Shown here in pieces: positions 17,519 through 26,941 of a DNA stretch of 64,000 bases (position 1 is its first letter; every line of letters starts with the position of its first letter). The translations under genes and the position numbers were made by a program. Source of the DNA: Natrinema versiforme (GTDB lineage: Archaea > Halobacteriota > Halobacteria > Halobacteriales > Natrialbaceae). Location: NCBI RefSeq assembly GCF_005576615.1, contig NZ_CP040330.1:620001-684000 (forward strand). The letters are read 5' to 3'. The notes beneath the pieces were generated by a model. The model ran no database searches and was not told where the DNA came from. It was given only the letters and a program-made list of their open reading frames with translations.

Positions 17519-17680
17519 GGGTTCAGTGAGGGGCGGACTCGAGATAAGTCGCCGGGTTCGGCGGCTCGCAGTCGGCCGTGCGTGGGAACCTCACTGTCAC
17601 TTCGCCGCCGGCGGAAGGGATAGCTCGCAACCTTTATCAAGCGCACAGCGGAATCACTACCCAAGATTACTCATCGTCTT

Positions 17681-18913
17681 ATGGTAGGAAATCGACAACC
17701 GGAGGTGAACATCGGGCTCGTCGGCCACGTAGACCACGGCAAGACGACGCTGGTGCAAGCCCTCAGCGGTTCGTGGACGGACCAGCACTCAGAGGAGATG
17801 AAACGCGGTATCTCCATCCGACTCGGCTACGCGGACGCGACGTTCCGCCACTGCGACGGGCTGGACGAACCCGAGTGTTACACCGTCGAGGAGGAGTGTG
17901 CGGACGGCTCGCCGAGCGAGCCGCTCCGGACCGTGTCGTTCGTCGACGCCCCGGGTCACGAGACTCTGATGGCGACGATGCTCTCGGGCGCGTCGCTGAT
18001 GGACGGGGCCGTGTTGGTGGTCAGCGCCAACGAGCCCGTCCCCCAGCCCCAGACCGAAGAGCACCTGATGGCGCTCGACATCATCGGGATCGACAACATC
18101 GTCATCGCCCAGAACAAGGTCGACCTCGTCGACCCCGAGACCGCCCGCGACAACCACGAGCAGATCACGGAGTTCGTCGAGGGCACGGTCGCGGAAGACG
18201 CCCCGATCGTCCCCGTCTCCGCGGGTCAGGAGGTCAACCTCGACCTGCTCATTCAGGCCATCGAGGAGGAGATTCCGACCCCGGACCGGGACCCCGACGC
18301 GGACCCCCGGATGCACGTCGCCCGCAGTTTCGACATCAACAAACCCGGCACGACTGCGAAGGACCTCGCCGGCGGCGTCCTCGGCGGCAGTCTCGTCCGG
18401 GGCGAACTCGAGGTCGGCGACGATATCGAGATCCGACCCGGCCGCGAGGTCGAGGAGGGCGGCAAGACCGAGTACGTCCCGATCGAGACGAGCATCCGCT
18501 CGCTCCAGGCCGGCGGCGAGACCGTCGACACCGTCACGCCGGGCGGCCTGCTCGGCGTCGGGACCGGGCTCGACCCCTCGCTCACCAAGGGCGACGCGCT
18601 GGCCGGCCGGATGGCCGGTCCGCCGGGGACGCTCCCGCCGACGTGGAACGAGTTCACCATGGACGTCGACCTGCTCGAGCGGGTCGTCGGCGCGGAACAG
18701 GGCGAGACGGTCGACGAGATCAGCACGGGCGAACCGCTGATGATGACCGTCGGTACGGCGACGACCGTCGGCTCGGTCACCAGCGCCCGAAGCGGCGAGT
18801 GCGAGGTCAAACTCAAACGGCCCGTCGCCGCCGATCCGGGAACGAAAATCGCGATCAACCGCCGCATCGGCGCGCGCTGGCGGCTGATCGGCCTGGGAAC
18901 GCTTACGGACTGA
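17681..18913 (+). CDS. eif2g: Translation initiation factor aIF2 subunit gamma
   Basis: A 410-residue GTPase that carries initiator methionyl-tRNA to the small ribosomal subunit as part of the aIF2 heterotrimer. The G1 motif GHVDHGKT is at residues 15-22, G3 DAPGHE near 88-93 and G4 NKVD near 144-147; beta-barrel domains II and III follow. In place of the usual zinc knuckle there is a CDGLDEPEC...C cluster at about residues 60-75. A TTTATC box at 17633-17638 lies upstream. It heads an operon with a PIN-domain gene, rpo7, spt4 and dephospho-CoA kinase, a conserved archaeal arrangement. Confidence 0.97.
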   Translation: MVGNRQPEVNIGLVGHVDHGKTTLVQALSGSWTDQHSEEMKRGISIRLGYADATFRHCDGLDEPECYTVEEECADGSPSEPLRTVSFVDAPGHETLMATMLSGASLMDGAVLVVSANEPVPQPQTEEHLMALDIIGIDNIVIAQNKVDLVDPETARDNHEQITEFVEGTVAEDAPIVPVSAGQEVNLDLLIQAIEEEIPTPDRDPDADPRMHVARSFDINKPGTTAKDLAGGVLGGSLVRGELEVGDDIEIRPGREVEEGGKTEYVPIETSIRSLQAGGETVDTVTPGGLLGVGTGLDPSLTKGDALAGRMAGPPGTLPPTWNEFTMDVDLLERVVGAEQGETVDEISTGEPLMMTVGTATTVGSVTSARSGECEVKLKRPVAADPGTKIAINRRIGARWRLIGLGTLTD

Positions 18914-18917
18914 GGCG

Positions 18918-19310
18918 ATGAGCACGCGGACGCGGGTCGCCCTCGATACGAGCGCGCTCATGATGCCGGTCGAACTCGACGTGCGGCTGTTCGAGGAACT
19001 CGACCGGCTCCTCGACGACTACGAGCCGACGATTCCACAGGCCGTCCTCGAGGAACTCCGGCGGCTATCGGAGAAGGGCGGCACGGAGGGGACGGCCGCG
19101 ACCGTCGGCCACGATCTGGCGACCGAACGCTGTCTCGTCGTCGACACGGAGGCATCGTACGCGGACGACGCGCTGGTCGAACTCGCCCGCGAGGGCGCGG
19201 TCGACTACGTCGTGACGAACGACCGTCCGTTGGGCGACCGGGTGCTCGAAGCGAGCAGACCGGTAATTGCATTACGCGGGAGAAACAAGTTAGCGATCAC
19301 TCAACCATAG
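18918..19310 (+). CDS. PIN-domain ribonuclease-like protein (FCF1-like)
   Basis: A 130-residue PIN-domain protein. Conserved acidic residues are visible at VALDTSAL (Asp 10), in PQAVLEEL and in VVTNDRPLGDR near residue 102, so a metal-dependent endonuclease site is plausible. Its location 4 bases after aif2g and directly before rpo7 is a conserved archaeal neighbourhood, which favours an rRNA-processing or translation-linked role over a toxin role; no antitoxin gene is adjacent. Confidence 0.88.
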   Translation: MSTRTRVALDTSALMMPVELDVRLFEELDRLLDDYEPTIPQAVLEELRRLSEKGGTEGTAATVGHDLATERCLVVDTEASYADDALVELAREGAVDYVVTNDRPLGDRVLEASRPVIALRGRNKLAITQP

Positions 19311-19880
19311 ATGTACAAACGGGTCAGATTGAAGGATACGGTAGAAGTGCCACCGGAAGAGCTCGGCGACGTGTCGCCGGATCGAGTCAAGCGACTGCTC
19401 CAGGACAAACTCGAGGGGCGAATGGACGAGGAGGTCGGTAGCGTCGTCTCCGTCACCGAAGTCCACGATATCGGCGAGGGAACGGTGCTGCCGAACCGGC
19501 CGGGCGTCTACTACGAGGCCGAGTTCGACGCGGTGACGTTCGATCCGGAGATGCAGGAAGTCGTCGACGGCACCGTCGTCGAAGTCGTCGAATTCGGCGC
19601 CTTCGTCGGCATCGGCCCCGTCGACGGGCTGCTCCACGTCTCGCAGATCAGCGACGAGTATCTCGCCTTCGACGGCGAGAACCAGCGGCTCTCCTCGAAC
19701 GAGTCCGACCGCGCGCTCGGCGTCGACGACGCCGTTCGGACTCGTATCGTCACCAAGAGCATCGACGAGCGCAACCCCCGGGACTCGAAGATCGGGCTCA
19801 CCGCCAAACAGCCCGGCCTCGGCAAACACGGCTGGCTCGAGGAAGAGCGCGAGAAACGCGAAGCGACCGCAGGTGAATAA
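19311..19880 (+). CDS. rpo7: DNA-directed RNA polymerase subunit Rpo7 (RpoE1)
   Basis: A 189-residue stalk subunit of archaeal RNA polymerase that pairs with Rpo4 and binds nascent RNA. The N-terminal RNP-like domain (MYKRVRLKDTVEVPP) is followed by an S1 domain from about residue 80 (GTVVEVVEFGAFVGIGP, then DGLLHVSQI). It begins immediately after the PIN gene stop and is 2 bases from spt4. Length and motifs are normal. Confidence 0.96.
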   Translation: MYKRVRLKDTVEVPPEELGDVSPDRVKRLLQDKLEGRMDEEVGSVVSVTEVHDIGEGTVLPNRPGVYYEAEFDAVTFDPEMQEVVDGTVVEVVEFGAFVGIGPVDGLLHVSQISDEYLAFDGENQRLSSNESDRALGVDDAVRTRIVTKSIDERNPRDSKIGLTAKQPGLGKHGWLEEEREKREATAGE

Positions 19881-19882
19881 CC

Positions 19883-20080
19883 ATGGCATCCGACCGTCTC
19901 GTCTGTCGCGAGTGTCACCGGGTCAACGAACCCGACAACGAGACCTGTGACGCCTGCAACTCCTCGTCGCTGACCGAGGACTGGGCGGGCTACGTCATCA
20001 TCGCCCACCCCGAGGAAAGCGAAATCGCGACGGAGATGCAGATCACCGAACCGGGCGCGTACGCCCTGAAGGTCCGCTGA
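19883..20080 (+). CDS. spt4: Transcription elongation factor Spt4 (RpoE2)
   Basis: A 65-residue zinc-ribbon protein with cysteines at 8, 11, 22 and 25 (CREC and CDAC). Spt4 forms a complex with Spt5 that keeps RNA polymerase processive. The small size, the ITEPGAYALKVR end and the place directly after rpo7 are diagnostic. Confidence 0.95.
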   Translation: MASDRLVCRECHRVNEPDNETCDACNSSSLTEDWAGYVIIAHPEESEIATEMQITEPGAYALKVR

Positions 20081-20085
20081 CGCAC

Positions 20086-20673
20086 GTGACCCGCGACGAC
20101 GACCGAGACGCGGCGTCCGCCGCCGACGACCAGCTACTGGTTTTACCCGACGACCTGCGCCACGAACTCAAGGAGCCGATGGGACCCATCGAGACCGACG
20201 CCGACCGGCTTCTCGAGACCGTCGACGGCCCCCTCATCGCCGTCGGCGACGTCGTCACCTACCACCTGCTCGAGGCGGGCCACCGGCCCGACGTCGCACT
20301 GGTCGACGGTCGCACGAAACGCAGCGCGGTCGACGAGGAGATCCGCGAGGCAGTGACGTCGGGCGCGAGCATCGAAGTCAGAAACCCCCCTGCGGAGCTT
20401 TCGGCACCGGTCGTTCGGGCGCTCCGACGTGCTCTCGCGGCCGACGAGCCGACGACGATTCTGGTCGACGGCGAGGAGGATCTGGTCGCGCTTCCGGCCA
20501 TCGTCGCCGCGCCCGAGGGCGCGAGCGTGGTCTACGGCCAGCCCGACGAGGGGATGGTCCACGTGAAAGTCGCCGACGACCACCGGACCGAGATGCGCGC
20601 GCTCCTCGAGCGCTTCGAGGGCGACACCGAGCGGTTCTGGGCCCTGCTCGAGGGCTCGGACGACGGCGAGTAA
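20086..20673 (+). CDS. GTP-dependent dephospho-CoA kinase
   Basis: A 195-residue protein of the archaeal family (formerly DUF359) that phosphorylates dephospho-CoA with GTP, the last step of coenzyme A synthesis. Recognisable segments are GPLIAVGDVVTYHLLEAG, VALVDGRTKRS and the ILVDGEEDLVALPAI active-site strand. The start is a GTG at 20086, 5 bases after spt4, and it closes the operon headed by aif2g. The N-terminus carries a short acidic extension. Confidence 0.92.
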   Translation: MTRDDDRDAASAADDQLLVLPDDLRHELKEPMGPIETDADRLLETVDGPLIAVGDVVTYHLLEAGHRPDVALVDGRTKRSAVDEEIREAVTSGASIEVRNPPAELSAPVVRALRRALAADEPTTILVDGEEDLVALPAIVAAPEGASVVYGQPDEGMVHVKVADDHRTEMRALLERFEGDTERFWALLEGSDDGE

Positions 20674-20770
20674 GTCCTCGTTCTCTCCGGTATCCGCTGT
20701 GGACGTCTCGAAGTCAGTCCTCGAGAGTCTCACCCGGATGTGATTCGTTTACCGTAATAGACTCGAGACA

Positions 20771-20777
20771 TTTATCA
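20771..20777 (+). promoter_or_regulatory. TATA-like box upstream of small membrane protein gene
   Basis: TTTATCA at 20771-20777 sits 24-30 bases before the ATG at 20801, the spacing expected when transcription starts at or next to the start codon. Confidence 0.5.
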
Positions 20778-20800
20778 CCCGATCTGTTGGTTAAATTGTC

Positions 20801-21148
20801 ATGAACCGTGCCCTCCCGATCGCGGTCACCGTCGGCGTGAGTATCGGTGTGGCAGTCGCGATGATGGGACAGCCAGCGTGGGTCGTCGTCATCAGTGTGA
20901 GCGCGCTGTATACCGGCTGGTCGTATTTCGTCGCCCGGGATCCGGGCCTGCTCTCGCTCGAGGGGCTCGCGTTCGAGGACACGAGGGACTCGATTGGGTA
21001 CGCGGTCGGTCTCTTCGGCGCGAGCGTGTTCGGTGTCGGCATCTACGGCATCGATGCCGTCGTTTTCGTCGGCTACCTCGGTGTGATCGGCTTTCTCCTC
21101 ACCGCGAGCGCCGCACACAGGCACGAGCAGGCGGCTCCTCGGAGCTAG
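20801..21148 (+). CDS. Small membrane protein, function unknown
   Basis: A 115-residue protein with about four hydrophobic helices and a short charged loop (ARDPGLLSLEGLAFEDTRDS) between helices two and three. No family is recognised. It is convergent with the FAH-family gene and has its own promoter. Confidence 0.65.
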   Translation: MNRALPIAVTVGVSIGVAVAMMGQPAWVVVISVSALYTGWSYFVARDPGLLSLEGLAFEDTRDSIGYAVGLFGASVFGVGIYGIDAVVFVGYLGVIGFLLTASAAHRHEQAAPRS

Positions 21149-21172
21149 CGACTCGGCACTCTTGGCGATCGG

Positions 21173-22168
21173 TCACTCGATAACGGTGTGCTCGAGCGTA
21201 CCGATCCCCTCGACCTCGAGCGCGACGGTATCGCCGTCCTCGAGCCACTGGCCTAACTCGAGCCCGCAGCCCTCGCCGACCGTGCCGCTGCCGATAACGT
21301 CGCCGGGATGGAGCGTCTCGGACTGCGAGACGTGCTCGATGATGTCGGCGAAGGAGTGGTACATCTCGTCGACGATGCCGGTAGACCAGACCTCGCCGTC
21401 GATCCGAGCGGTCATCGGGGCGGAGAGCACGTCGATGTCCTCGCGGGGGACGAGGTACGGGCCGAGCCCGTTCGCGAAGTCCTTGCCCTTCGCCGGCCCG
21501 AGACGGCCCTCCATCTCCTCGCCCTGGATGTCGCGGGCGCTGAAATCGTTGAACACGGTGTAGCCGGCGATGTGCTTCTCGGCTTCTTCTGCGGGAATGT
21601 CACGGCCGCGCTCGCCGATCACTGCAGCGATCTCGAGTTCGTAGTCCATGATCTCCGAGTAGTCGGGCCACTGGACCGTCTCGCCGGGCGCGACCACGCC
21701 GTCGGCGTTGCCCTTGTAGTAGACCGGCAGGTCGTACCAGACGTCCGCGATCTCGCCGTCCATGCTGTTTTCCACGTGCTCCTCGATCGCCATGCAGTCC
21801 CGCAGCGAGTTGGGCCGCGGCAGCGGCGCGAGCAGCCGGTACTCACCGGGCTCGTACCGGAGTTTGGCACCGCCGGGACCGCGCTCGGCGTCCGTCTCGG
21901 CCGCGTACTCGAGCGCCTCTCTGGCGTCCGCGATCGCCCGGTCGCCGCGCTCGAGGAAGGCGATCATCTCCGGCGGGACGTGCGAGCGAGCCAGATCCGC
22001 GGGCGCGGGTTCGCCCTCGGCCTCGAGAGTCGCCCCGTAGGCGGCGGTGAGATCGACGAGGGCGGCCTCGTCCGCGGGGGTATCGTCGGTGTCGGTCGAC
22101 TCGTCGACGGCCCCGATGCGCTCGACGGGGCCGACGGGGGTGTCGACCGCGAACGTCGCGAGCTTCAC
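21173..22168 (-). CDS. Fumarylacetoacetate hydrolase family protein
   Basis: A 331-residue FAH-family enzyme. The family carries out metal-dependent C-C bond hydrolysis, decarboxylation or isomerisation of oxo-acids. The core includes NSLRDCMAIEEHVENSM, the metal-ligand strand DYELEIAAVIG and the motif FNDFSARDIQ. Its length fits members of aromatic-acid catabolism, but the neighbours do not identify the substrate. The start is a GTG at 22168 overlapping the stop of a 56-residue reading frame upstream (GTGA), suggesting coupled translation. Confidence 0.88.
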   Translation of the reverse strand: MKLATFAVDTPVGPVERIGAVDESTDTDDTPADEAALVDLTAAYGATLEAEGEPAPADLARSHVPPEMIAFLERGDRAIADAREALEYAAETDAERGPGGAKLRYEPGEYRLLAPLPRPNSLRDCMAIEEHVENSMDGEIADVWYDLPVYYKGNADGVVAPGETVQWPDYSEIMDYELEIAAVIGERGRDIPAEEAEKHIAGYTVFNDFSARDIQGEEMEGRLGPAKGKDFANGLGPYLVPREDIDVLSAPMTARIDGEVWSTGIVDEMYHSFADIIEHVSQSETLHPGDVIGSGTVGEGCGLELGQWLEDGDTVALEVEGIGTLEHTVIE

Positions 22169-22335
22169 GCCGTCTCACCGCCGGTTTTGGCGTCGGCCCC
22201 GTCGAGCCGTTTCGTGCTCGTCTCGTGGCCGAACGCACCGATGCTCGGCGGCGTCGGTTCGCTCGCTGCGCCGTCCTCGAGACCAATGGTGCGGTCGATC
22301 GGGGTGGTCTCGTCGGGTGCTACCAGTTCGCTCAT
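22165..22335 (-). CDS. Possible 56-residue protein coupled to FAH-family gene
   Basis: From the ATG at 22335 to a TGA that overlaps the GTG start of the FAH-family gene by 4 bases. The peptide begins MSELVAPDETTPIDRTIGLE, is acidic and polar, and has haloarchaeal composition (Asp, Glu, Thr rich), unlike the arginine-rich translations of non-coding frames. No motif is recognised. Confidence 0.5.
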   Translation of the reverse strand: MSELVAPDETTPIDRTIGLEDGAASEPTPPSIGAFGHETSTKRLDGADAKTGGETA

Positions 22336-22422
22336 GGGGGTCACGACCAGCGGGATCCATTTAGTACTGCCTCCGCGAATATCTCGAGAAACTATTTACC
22401 GGCCGCCGTGAACGTGCCGGGT

Positions 22423-23508
22423 ATGTACGATTTCGTCGTCGTCGGCGTCGGACCGCCGGGTGCGCGTTTTGCCCGCCGGGCCGCCGAGGAAGGCCACGAC
22501 GTGCTCGCCCTCGAGAAGGGCACCGTCGGCGAGCCGCTCGCCTGTTCGGGCCACGTGAGTACTGATCTCTGGGCATTCACGGGCGAGGGCGCTCGCGAGG
22601 AACTGTTCCAGAACGAGGTCTACGGCGCGCGGTTCCACGTCGGCGGTCCCGACAGCGACGCCTACCCGTTCTACAAGCGCGAGGTCGCGTCGAACGTCAT
22701 CGACCGCGTGGGACTGGATCGCCACCTCGCCGACCTCGCACGCGAGGCGGGCGCCGATGTCCGCGAGGAACACACCGTTACCGAGGTCACCGAACACCGC
22801 GACCGTGTCGACGTCGTCGCGAACGGCCCCGACGGCACCGTCGAGTTCGAGGCGAAGATGCTCGCTGGCTGTGACGGTCCGCGCTCGAGGGTCCGCGACG
22901 AACTCGAGTTGCCACAGCCCGAGGAGTTGCTCCACGGCGTGCTCGCCTTCTCCGAGGAGGACGATCACGAGGACTTCGTCGACGTCCACCTCACGCCGCC
23001 GACGTTCTTCGCGTGGCGCATCCCCCGCGGCGAGGCCGGCGTCGAGTACGGCCTCGCGGCGCCGCCGGGCGTGCAGGTGACCAAACACTTCGAGGAGCTG
23101 ATCGACGGCTACGAGATCGACGTCTCTCACCGCTGTTCCGGCGCGATCCCGATCGGGCCGCCGGACCGCGTGACGACCCGCCGGGCGTTTCTCATCGGCG
23201 ACGCGGCCGCCCAGACCAAGCCGTTTACCGGCGGCGGGATCCTCTATGGCATGACCAGCGCGGACCACGCCGCCCGCGAGATCGACCCCGATCGACCGAC
23301 CACGCTCGCGGCCTACGAGCGCGCGTGGCGCGACGACTTAGAGCGCGAACAGGAACTGGGCCGCTGGATCCGGCGGGCCTACTCGCTGCCCGAGCCCGTC
23401 CAGCGGGTCGGGCTGGGTGCGCTGTCGGGCGAGATCGGCGTTCACATGGACCGACCGACGTCGCTCGTCTCGCTCGAACACCTCAAGGCGCTGCTCTCGC
23501 GGCCGTAA
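22423..23508 (+). CDS. FAD-dependent geranylgeranyl reductase family protein
   Basis: A 361-residue flavoprotein. The N-terminal Rossmann motif is VVVGVGPPGARFA at about residues 5-17, and the second FAD motif is RRAFLIGDAAAQTKPFTGGGI. The PFTGGGI segment is typical of geranylgeranyl reductases that saturate isoprenoid chains of archaeal membrane lipids or quinones. Several paralogues occur in haloarchaea; which isoprenoid is the substrate cannot be read here. Confidence 0.88.
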   Translation: MYDFVVVGVGPPGARFARRAAEEGHDVLALEKGTVGEPLACSGHVSTDLWAFTGEGAREELFQNEVYGARFHVGGPDSDAYPFYKREVASNVIDRVGLDRHLADLAREAGADVREEHTVTEVTEHRDRVDVVANGPDGTVEFEAKMLAGCDGPRSRVRDELELPQPEELLHGVLAFSEEDDHEDFVDVHLTPPTFFAWRIPRGEAGVEYGLAAPPGVQVTKHFEELIDGYEIDVSHRCSGAIPIGPPDRVTTRRAFLIGDAAAQTKPFTGGGILYGMTSADHAAREIDPDRPTTLAAYERAWRDDLEREQELGRWIRRAYSLPEPVQRVGLGALSGEIGVHMDRPTSLVSLEHLKALLSRP

Positions 23509-23512
23509 GCCG

Positions 23513-24076
23513 TCACTCCCTGATTTCTATCACGGCCGTTCCCATCCCGATCATCCCGATCACGAATCCGACCAGTCCGCCGAGGATGGGAACGAGTCCG
23601 ACCAGCGCGGCGACGATGATCGCGACGGCCAAGGCGGCCGGCCACGCGTCGGCCGCGAGTCGACCGACCGCGAGGTAGCCGAGTTCGCCGGCGACGATCA
23701 GGACGAAGACGTAGCCGAGGAGCAACGGAATCGCGAGGACGAGACCGATGACCGTGATCGCCAGCAAGACCGACGCACCGATGACGCCGATCAGGCTCGC
23801 GAGCCCGTAGACGAACGCCGCACCGGGCGATTCGAGCGCGCGGTCGGTCCGGCGTCGCGTTCCGTCCGGCGAGACGATGATCAGGAGTCCGCCGATGACG
23901 AGCGTGACCGCGGCGGGGCCGATCGCGTCGACGTACCACGGATACTGGGTCGCCGTCTCGACGCCGGTCCTGGCTCCGTCGGTGGTGCGCTGAGCGATCG
24001 CCGGCACCGGACCGGCCGCGAGAAACAGGATCGCCGCGAGGACGCCAGAGCGGAGACGCGGGGCTCGAGTGGGCAT
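23513..24076 (-). CDS. Membrane protein with N-terminal signal, function unknown
   Basis: A 187-residue protein. The N-terminus looks like a cleavable signal peptide (LRSGVLAAILFLAAGPVPAIA, cut after about residue 28), followed by about four hydrophobic helices. It has no recognised motif. Its stop lies 4 bases from the stop of the convergent reductase gene. Confidence 0.65.
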   Translation of the reverse strand: MPTRAPRLRSGVLAAILFLAAGPVPAIAQRTTDGARTGVETATQYPWYVDAIGPAAVTLVIGGLLIIVSPDGTRRRTDRALESPGAAFVYGLASLIGVIGASVLLAITVIGLVLAIPLLLGYVFVLIVAGELGYLAVGRLAADAWPAALAVAIIVAALVGLVPILGGLVGFVIGMIGMGTAVIEIRE

Positions 24077-24250
24077 ATTTCGCCCCTCACACGAAGATGA
24101 TAAATAAGTGTCGGGTAATAGACGTTCGTCGGATCGAGCACGCTGCCTGCGTCGACGGCTTTCCCGTTCGTTCGCCCGATCGACGGCTATGGTCTCGAGC
24201 CGCCCGCTCGATCGGGCTGGGGAGCGACACTGCGTTCGCCGGCGACGTTC

Positions 24251-24661
24251 TCAGGCCTCGCCGCTCCCGACGATCCCGCAGGCGATCGCCTCGGGTTCGA
24301 CCAGCGTCTCCCCCTCGACGGCGTCGGGATGCAACAGGAGGATCGTGTCGTCGGGCATCTCGTCTTCGACGCGGACTCTCCGGCCGAGTACCTCCTCGAG
24401 TTCGTCGACGTCGTCGATGTCGAACTCGCGCTCGCAGAGGAGTTCGGCGTTAGTCCGCGAGAGGACGAAGACGAGTTCGCCCGGCTCGAGGTGTTCGCTC
24501 TCGGCGGCCTCGAGCAAGTTCTCGAGCGTGTCCGAGGAGACGCCCTCGAGCGAGCGGATCGTCACCCGTTCGGTGTCCGAGCCCGGCGCTTGCTGTGACT
24601 GCGTGCGGACGCGGGCGGCCAGTTCCTCGAAGTCGGTTTCATCGTCGAGACGCGAGGGCAT
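24251..24661 (-). CDS. Conserved soluble acidic protein, function unknown
   Basis: A 136-residue acidic protein starting MPSRLDDETDFEELAARV. It shows predicted alpha/beta segments (IRSLEGVSSDTLENLLEAAE; GELVFVLSRTNAELL) and no catalytic motif. Haloarchaeal composition supports coding. No family is recalled. Confidence 0.65.
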   Translation of the reverse strand: MPSRLDDETDFEELAARVRTQSQQAPGSDTERVTIRSLEGVSSDTLENLLEAAESEHLEPGELVFVLSRTNAELLCEREFDIDDVDELEEVLGRRVRVEDEMPDDTILLLHPDAVEGETLVEPEAIACGIVGSGEA

Positions 24662-24852
24662 GCGTCGTGCTCTGCGGTCGTCGGGCTTTAGGTTGTGGCC
24701 GGCCAGTTCCGGCGGTCGGTCGCGGCGGTTTCCGTCTGGAATGCCCGTTGAGCGAATTCGGGATCGGATCGATCCCGCCACGGTGTCACCGAGTCCGACA
24801 ATCACTCCCAGCGCAACAGCGGTTTTTACGCGTCGGCGGTGTACGACGCTCG

Positions 24853-25512
24853 ATGTCGACGATAGCCGACCTCCGGCTTCCGGCGACGGAGACCGCGCTA
24901 GCGACCACCTTCGAACGCGCGCCAGCGGCCACGTTCGAACTCGAGTCGTCGGTCTCGAAGACGCGCCCGTCGCTGTGGGTGTCCGGCGTCGAGCGCGAGA
25001 CGGCCGACGCCGCCTTCGCGGCCGACCCCTCGGTCGAGGACGCCGAACTCCTCGTCGAAACGGGATCGCGGCTGCTGTACGACGTGACCTTCGCCGAGGG
25101 CGCGGGGACGAACCGGCTCTGGGACGACCTGCTCGCGGACGGCGGCTCGCTGCTCGAGGCCCGGGCAAGCGACGGCTGGTGGCAGGTGACGGTGCGCTAC
25201 CGCGATCGCGAGACGCTCTGTGACGCCTACGATCGGTTAGTCGACTGCGGCGTCAACGTCGATCTCCGACGGGTGACCGACGTGACCGACGTCGACGACC
25301 ACGAGACGCGGCTGACCCCGGAACAGCAGGAAGCCCTCGAGGCAGCCCTCGAGTATGGCTACTTCGAAATCCCGCGCGGGATCTCGATGGAGGAACTGGC
25401 CGAGGAGCTGGGGATTTCCCATCAGGCGCTCTCCGAGCGGTTCCGCCGGGCCTACGAGACGCTGGTCGACGCCGAACTCGAGCCCGCGGGCGAGCAGTTC
25501 CGGTTCGACTGA
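24853..25512 (+). CDS. Bacterio-opsin-activator-type HTH regulator (Bat-like)
   Basis: A 219-residue protein. The C-terminal 50 residues form the HTH_10 domain of Bat-like haloarchaeal regulators (LTPEQQEALEAALEYGYF then ISHQALSERFRRA). The N-terminal domain resembles the small ligand- or signal-binding module placed before this HTH in other family members. Start ATG at 24853 lies about 27 bases after TTTTTACG, a possible TATA box. The target genes are not evident. Confidence 0.85.
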   Translation: MSTIADLRLPATETALATTFERAPAATFELESSVSKTRPSLWVSGVERETADAAFAADPSVEDAELLVETGSRLLYDVTFAEGAGTNRLWDDLLADGGSLLEARASDGWWQVTVRYRDRETLCDAYDRLVDCGVNVDLRRVTDVTDVDDHETRLTPEQQEALEAALEYGYFEIPRGISMEELAEELGISHQALSERFRRAYETLVDAELEPAGEQFRFD

Positions 25513-25593
25513 TGGCCGTCTCGACCGGTGATTGCCCGCAGGGAGGCGGAACACGACACAATCGTTATTTGGGTGGCTTACGTTCGGCTCCAC

Positions 25594-25875
25594 ATGGCTG
25601 ACCTGCTTTCCGACGAGGAGATCGAGGAGCAACTCCCCGACGACTGGGACCGCGAGGACGACGAAATCGTCCGGACCTACGAGTTCGACGACTACCTCCG
25701 CGGCGTCAACTTCGCCCAGATGGTCGGCGAAATCGCCGAGGCGCAGTTTCACCACCCCGAGATCATCATTCGGTACGCCGGCGTCGAGATCCGACTGACC
25801 TCCCACGAGGAGGGCGGTATCACCGAGGACGACATCGAGATGGCGGAGCTGATCGAGTCCGAGCGCAACGCCTGA
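25594..25875 (+). CDS. Pterin-4a-carbinolamine dehydratase-like protein
   Basis: A 93-residue protein with the core motif FHHPEIIIRYAGVEIRL and the ending TSHEEGGITEDDIEMAELI. The HHP motif and the T-H-E-x-G-G-I/L-T-x-x-D pattern are diagnostic for pterin dehydratases, which recycle tetrahydrobiopterin carbinolamine or act in molybdopterin-related routes in prokaryotes. The start at 25594 gives the family length. Confidence 0.88.
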   Translation: MADLLSDEEIEEQLPDDWDREDDEIVRTYEFDDYLRGVNFAQMVGEIAEAQFHHPEIIIRYAGVEIRLTSHEEGGITEDDIEMAELIESERNA

Positions 25876-25955
25876 TCCGGACACCAGTCCGTACGAGCGG
25901 ACTCAAGATCGACACCATCACCGAAATCGATCCGGGCCGACCCGTCGATACCACG

Positions 25956-26348
25956 ATGGATGCCAACTACACCTTCCGCGTTCGTTTCCGTATCGAACCC
26001 GCAGAAGCGTTCGTCTCCCTCGAGCCGGGCAGCGCCGAGACGACGGTCACGCTCTTTCGCGACGCGCCGGAGCCGGGCACCGAGGGCTGGCTCTTCTTCC
26101 GAAACACGCTCTGGCGCGGCGAGGTGTCCGACGAGGAGTACGCCCGTCGACTCGCCGCGGAGTGGCTCGGCGTCCCCGAGCGGACCGTCGAGGCCGTCGA
26201 CTTCCGCGAACTCCAGACCGACGAGGCCTATCTCGAGGCCCTCGAGTCGGCAATCGCGGCGGACCTCGAGCTATTCAAGGCCGAGAGCGTCTCCGAGGTA
26301 CTCTCGAAGTATCTGGGCTCGAGCATCCGCGTGACCGATTCGTCGTGA
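25956..26348 (+). CDS. LWR-salt protein
   Basis: A 130-residue protein with the LWR motif (TLWRGEV at about residues 50-56), the hallmark of a small family confined to haloarchaea. Function unknown. It ends with VTDSS and is convergent with the VOC-family gene. Confidence 0.85.
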   Translation: MDANYTFRVRFRIEPAEAFVSLEPGSAETTVTLFRDAPEPGTEGWLFFRNTLWRGEVSDEEYARRLAAEWLGVPERTVEAVDFRELQTDEAYLEALESAIAADLELFKAESVSEVLSKYLGSSIRVTDSS

Positions 26349-26391
26349 GGGTTCGAGGACCCGGCTCGAGCCCGGGCTCGGGCCCTCGTCG

Positions 26392-26820
26392 TCACTCGAC
26401 GTCGTCGTGAGTCAGTAGCTGCCGGGACCGCTCGCCGTCGGGCTCGTCGTAGGTGACGACCTCGAGGAGGTTGCCGTCCGGATCGAGGAAGTAGAACCCC
26501 TCGAACGCCCCCCAGTCGTACGGCCCCTGTTTCGGGAACTGTTCGTCGAGGTCGGCCACCAGCGCGTCGTAGCTCCCGCGGTCGGTCTCGAACGCGAGAT
26601 GAGCTTTGTCGAGCGGGTGCTCGAGTCCGCGGTCGCCCCAGTTCTCGGCACGGCCGGTTTCGGCGAGCGTGACGACGGTCTCGCCGGCCCGGAACATCGC
26701 GTGTGCGCCCCGAAAATCCGCGGGCGGTCTGACCAGTTCGAGTTCGAGAGTGTCGCGGTAGAACTCGTAGCAGGGCTCGAGGGCGTCGACATCGACGTTG
26801 ATGTGATCGACGGCATCCAT
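26392..26820 (-). CDS. VOC-family (glyoxalase/dioxygenase-fold) protein
   Basis: A 142-residue protein of the vicinal oxygen chelate fold with two beta-alpha-beta modules. Characteristic segments are DHINVDVDALEPCYEFYRD at the start and FYFLDPDGNLLEVVTY near the end, including the Glu metal ligand. The substrate is unknown. I chose the ATG at 26820 because the family begins with MDxVDHI. Confidence 0.86.
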   Translation of the reverse strand: MDAVDHINVDVDALEPCYEFYRDTLELELVRPPADFRGAHAMFRAGETVVTLAETGRAENWGDRGLEHPLDKAHLAFETDRGSYDALVADLDEQFPKQGPYDWGAFEGFYFLDPDGNLLEVVTYDEPDGERSRQLLTHDDVE

Positions 26821-26941
26821 GCGAGCATCTACCACGGGCGGCCCCAATATACTATCCGTAGCGGCCGCTCCGAGTCGGCCTGCAAACCGGCCGTTCCCGC
26901 TCGGGACGGCTTTTCGGCGGCCGACACGCGTGTCGGCCGCG

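Noticed and set aside
18918-19310. PIN protein as a VapC toxin
   Set aside because: No antitoxin gene accompanies it, and the conserved place between aif2g and rpo7 fits an RNA-processing role better.
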